DNA of 64,000 nt, taken from contig CP136064.1 of the NCBI GenBank assembly GCA_032622095.1, forward strand, positions 49,360,073 through 49,424,072. Reading direction: 5' to 3'. The translations under genes and the position numbers were made by a program. Below the pieces are notes generated by a model. The model worked only from the letters and a program-made list of their open reading frames with translations, made no database searches and was not told the origin of the DNA. Of this stretch, positions 60,352 to 64,000 are shown in pieces (position 1 is the first letter of the stretch; the number at the start of each line of letters is the position of its first letter). This stretch comes from Siphonodentalium dalli. Its lineage: Eukaryota; Mollusca; Scaphopoda; Gadilida; Siphonodentaliidae.

Positions 60352-60553
60352 CTACAAAAATTAATTAAAATTCTTGTTAAACAAAGCTCCAAAATGTCTC
60401 ACTAGATTGAGTAACAATCCGTTGAGATGAAATGGAAAAAACAATATGTCAGCTCAGTTCCTGGAGGTATATTATTCTACAAGCTTCTCAAACAATGATT
60501 AGAAAGATATTGAAAAAAGAAAATGCCATTTGGTAATAGCCCAAATGTGAGAA

Positions 60554-60820
60554 TTAACCCTTTCATGACGGGATCTGCGCTGGTGCATCATTAAGAACCT
60601 GTGCCAATGCATTCTCTTATATATGCGAGTCTCCCATAGGGAGCCTTGCTTATATAAGAGAATGCACTGGCTTACAAGGTCAATGTAAATATTGTTAGGC
60701 CAATGCATTCTCTTATATATGCGAGGTGCCCTATAGGCGACTCACATATACATGTATAAGAGAATGCATTTGCACAGGCATTTCAAAAATTTCAGGAAGC
60801 TCCAGTCATGAAAGGGTTAA
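60554..60820. repeat. TTAA element, TCATGACGGG type, two cassettes
   Basis: TTAACCCTTTCATGACGGGA ... CTCCAGTCATGAAAGGGTTAA-type end, both TTAA intact. Cassettes 60600-60668 and 60700-60770. Confidence 0.94.
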
Positions 60821-60946
60821 TTGTTCAGAAAATTTGTCTTTAGCTTGATGCTTTTTATGAAAATAGTTGACATTAAAATTTATTATTGTCATAGCTTTAT
60901 AAATAATGCCATCAGGAACTGGGGCGGCATAAGATTAATTTGAACA

Positions 60947-61195
60947 TTAACCCTTTGGCAATTGGATACTCACATATGAGTAGTTACTTGATTGATATTG
61001 ATAGGGATGTTCAGTAATAAGTTCAACAAATTGCCGTGGTTCATTAGCTGAACATCCAAACAGATGAATGCCTAGTTTCTCCCTGCTTGTTGTCTGCTCT
61101 TAGTGTCTAAACATCCTTGATAATTTAGAATGGACTATTCCAATGTATACTTTTAGAAACTAAAGGGAAGATCAATTCAGCAACCAAAGGGTTAA
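60947..61195. repeat. TTAA element, 'ACTAAATGG' type variant
   Basis: TTAACCCTTTGGCAATTGGA ... CAGCAACCAAAGGGTTAA, 249 bp; centre AATAAGTTCAACAAATTGCC. Confidence 0.85.
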
Positions 61196-63452
61196 TGTCA
61201 AAAGTGAAACAAAGAATTAAGATAATCAGTAACAAACTTATTAAAATATCTTTTCTAATAGCAAAATATCACCTAAATAGCTTATGTTAGTTACTTGTAT
61301 ACAGAACGGGACAGACTCTGGTTAGATCTTATCAGTTAGATATTTGTTTATAAATAATTAAAGGAACACAACGTTAAAATCAGCTACAGACATGAAGTTC
61401 ATTCATGCCATAATGAATAAAACATGAGATATTCATGAAATTCCCTCTTTGTATTTGAAGTAAAGAAATGTTTAATAAATTTAGACAATTGCTCACGTCA
61501 GAATAGTAAGAATTCTTTAAATTGATATCTCTACCTATAATAAAATCTTTTTCTATAACAGAAAAAAGAAACCCTTTTTTCTAAACCTTGCTATTTTGCA
61601 AGATTTTTATCGCTTCCTGTGTTAGGTATACAATCCATGGTGATAAATTATGTGTCATGTTTAAAACTATTCTGTCCAAACATTACGTGTGACTGAGAAA
61701 TATATTTCCAAAACAATTTACTAAGATTGCACACCATATACTGATTTACTTGTATAGGCTACAATAGCGGAACAAAATAATGTCATCAAGAAATACCCCC
61801 ACATGAGTATTGTTAGTAAGTGACAAAAAACTGTTTCTATTTATAGTCTTAGTACGGAAAAGATGGTGTATATATAAGAAGGGTTTATAGAGACTTGGTA
61901 TATAAAAGGGAGGTTTCATAGACTTAGAGGATATGAGGAGGTTTTATGCATGCTGCTGATACTAGTAAGATTTATTATATATGAAGCATGCCACTTCAGT
62001 ATGCTTGATCAGGAAAATGCAAGCACATGCAAGGAAAGTTTTCTTTAATACATTGGTCGATTTGACCAAACATCAAACAAAACCAAAGAATTCGTAGCTA
62101 TGTTTATAGGTTTTGATAGCATGGCAGGATGTTGGAGGAAATCAGAGAGGGACAGGAAAGTATGTAACCATAAAATAGCAGCAGTCATCATTCGATATGG
62201 GAAGAGGATAGTAGCACAAGATTAATGAATTCATATTATGACATCAAAGATGTATTCTGGGCTCCCATCTCTTGTTATATATAGCCTCCAATATTTCAAA
62301 TAATATTCGTATATCTATCCAAGGATTCCATGACTTTCCCGGATATTCTGGAATATTCCGTGATCTCGAGGCAATGAAATTACATGACATTAGCAAGGCA
62401 AAATTAATGTCAGATGAATCGTGAATATCTAACTACTCACTACTTGGCCTCATTATCAGTTAAATTAGTCTGGTGACGACCACAGAAAGTTATAACCGGT
62501 GCTCACAAAAAACATTGTTATTGTTGGCACTCGTAAAAGAGAAGCCATACTCAACCTAATTTTTTGTGCCAGCGATAATTGAATATAAATTTTATGCAAT
62601 ATACCTTTTCCGGACAGTTGTGCATCATTCTGTTTCAGATTCCGGAGTTTCAATGAATACAAATGACGTAGTACTTGCTTGCGATCTGAATTTTGTGTTC
62701 GAAGTTTATTTTCATGACTTCATCAGTGACTTCACTGCGTCTTTTTGGGACAAATAATGCTCATAGAAAGGTAGTTCAGGTAATTATCAACATATTTCGA
62801 CACCAGGAAAAATTCAAAGTGAATAATATTATGTGTCTTTTGGAAGGAAAACTGCCATGTGGCTTTAAATTGAGTTATATAGAAATTGTTGTTATTGACA
62901 TCCAACCGGGTAGAACCCTGAATACATCTCCAATAATAACTCATTAATTACAACATGGCAATTAAAACATGTTGACAAGTTTGAAACTCATGCTGTGTGC
63001 CATGACGCAACTGTTAAGTTTACATCACAGACTAAGGACATGTGTCACTTCTTTGTAACCACATGCCCAGATAACTAAATGCTATCATCAGACAATACAG
63101 ATTACTTCTGAACATGTATTTTTAAAATAACTATCATCATCATCAGTTACTTAAAATCAACTTCCTAATTAACGGTGTTTAATGAATTATTAATCGCGTC
63201 TGTACGATCCACAGAATTCTTTGTGAATAGAAGGGGAAAATTCAGCTCCAAACTGGCCACATGTTTTTATTTCCATAAAAATTATGGTTGTTACAGTCAT
63301 ATATAATATACAAATAGAGAAAGTTACAGCCAAATACAAAGTGTCATGAAGAATATATAGTTTAGGAATCAATAAAGGATTAGCATATCATCACATCTCA
63401 TTCCATCAAGACCAAGGTCATTCAAAACTCAAAAAACAGGCAGTAAATTGTG
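61196..63452. other. Upstream KIF1 intron, nothing recognised
   Basis: About 2.2 kb of AT-rich sequence without exon, cassette or clear repeat. ORFs of 60-84 codons here lack family resemblance. Confidence 0.45.
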
Positions 63453-64000
63453 TTAACCCTTTCTTTACTAAATCGATTCTCCTACCAGTTATAAAAGTTT
63501 ACATAGAAATGGTCCATTATTCATCTTAACCCTTTGATGACGGGAGCTGCGCTGGTGCAGCATTAAAGATCATGTGCCAGTGCATTCTCTTAAAGGTGCG
63601 AGTCTCCCATAGGAAGCCTCGCATATATAAGAGAATGCACTGGCTCACAAGGTCAATTGATATTGTTAAACCAATGCATTCTCTTAAAGGTGCGAGTCTC
63701 CCTTAGGAAGCTTCGCATATATAAGAGAATGCACTGGCTGATAAGGTTAAGATAATATTGTTAGGCCAATGCATTCTCTTATATATGCAAGGCTTCCTGT
63801 GGGAGACTCACATATATAAGGGAATGCATTGGCACAGGGTCTTTGCATAATTTCAGGAAGCTCCATTCACTAAAGGGTTAAGTGAAGTTCTGTAAAAATA
63901 AGCAGATGATAGACAGATAATCAGATAATACAAGAAGGTGTGGGGAATGTTCAGATAATAAGTTCAACAAATGACCTATGGTCGTTTGTTGAACTTATTA
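63453..64000. repeat. TTAA element ('ACTAAATGG' type), runs off the window
   Basis: TTAACCCTTTCTTTACTAAA, interrupted at 63536-63881, then continues AAAAATAAGCAGATGATAGA. The last 50 bases form the hairpin AATAAGTTCAACAAATGACC with its complement. Confidence 0.88.
63536..63881. repeat. TTAA element with three hairpin cassettes, nested
   Basis: TTAACCCTTTGATGACGGGA ... CTCCATTCACTAAAGGGTTAA-type end. Cassettes at 63575-63643, 63673-63740 and 63765-63830. The first two carry TTAAAGGTGCGAG in place of TTATATATGCGAG in one arm only, so the second appears copied from the first. Confidence 0.93.

Noticed and set aside
59874-60392. 172-residue minus-strand ORF as one protein
   Set aside because: Only the part from 60195 to 60351 is a plausible exon; the rest is intron and a CAGTAATG palindrome that happens to be open.
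62465-62760. Possible upstream KIF1 exon near an ...AAGTA/GTGAGTAG donor
   Set aside because: No in-frame family sequence and stop codons precede the donor.

Overview
This window is eukaryotic nuclear DNA, AT-rich and very poor in coding sequence. It looks like a bivalve or other lophotrochozoan genome. The organism call rests on a fragmented gene of short exons with GT/AG introns, and on dispersed repeats typical of molluscs: (GACG)n tracts ending in GGTGAGCT, modules reading 'ggccataactt' or 'gggaaataactc', and very many short palindromic elements. No rRNA, tRNA, CRISPR array, operon or bacterial signal was seen. Almost every long ORF lies inside a palindromic repeat and is not a gene.

There is one recognisable host gene. 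It lies on the minus strand and covers nearly the whole window: a kinesin-3 of the KIF1A/KIF1B/unc-104 type. I placed 22 exons from about 60.35 kb down to a probable stop codon at 760-762. Together they encode the part downstream of the motor and FHA domains: the segment beginning RLELMRE, the kinesin-associated (KIF1B and DUF3694-like) region, the VEKTRH..LLLREKL segment, and the C-terminal PH domain that binds phosphoinositides on synaptic-vesicle precursors. The motor domain would lie beyond the right edge. Exon phases and lengths are mutually consistent for every junction except two: one expected short exon between 15.2 and 26.7 kb was not found, and the exon at 60.2 kb looks like an alternative to the one at 53.6 kb.

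The introns are crowded with mobile DNA. Five groups stand out. (1) TTAA-flanked, CCCTTT-ended miniature elements (piggyBac-like signature), most of which carry one to three copies of a ~70 bp hairpin cassette. (2) A CAAGCC-ended palindromic family with 8 bp target duplications (hAT-like), in three size classes. (3) A TA-flanked palindrome beginning CAGTAATGCCC (Tc1/mariner-like). (4) Two ~5.5 kb related elements (21.0-26.55 kb and 40.76-46.19 kb) with an unusual composite left end. (5) A large inverted repeat holding a near-identical 608 bp tandem duplication (5.8-7.8 kb). Single copies of hAT-like, Tigger/pogo-like and other inverted-repeat elements and one LINE 3' fragment also occur.

The most interesting structure is in groups 1 and 2. 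Unrelated families share a two-level palindrome: each imperfect hairpin is followed by a second hairpin that is the exact or near-exact reverse complement of the first, mismatches included. The same hairpin cassette sits inside at least four different sets of outer arms, as if the core and the ends were exchangeable modules.
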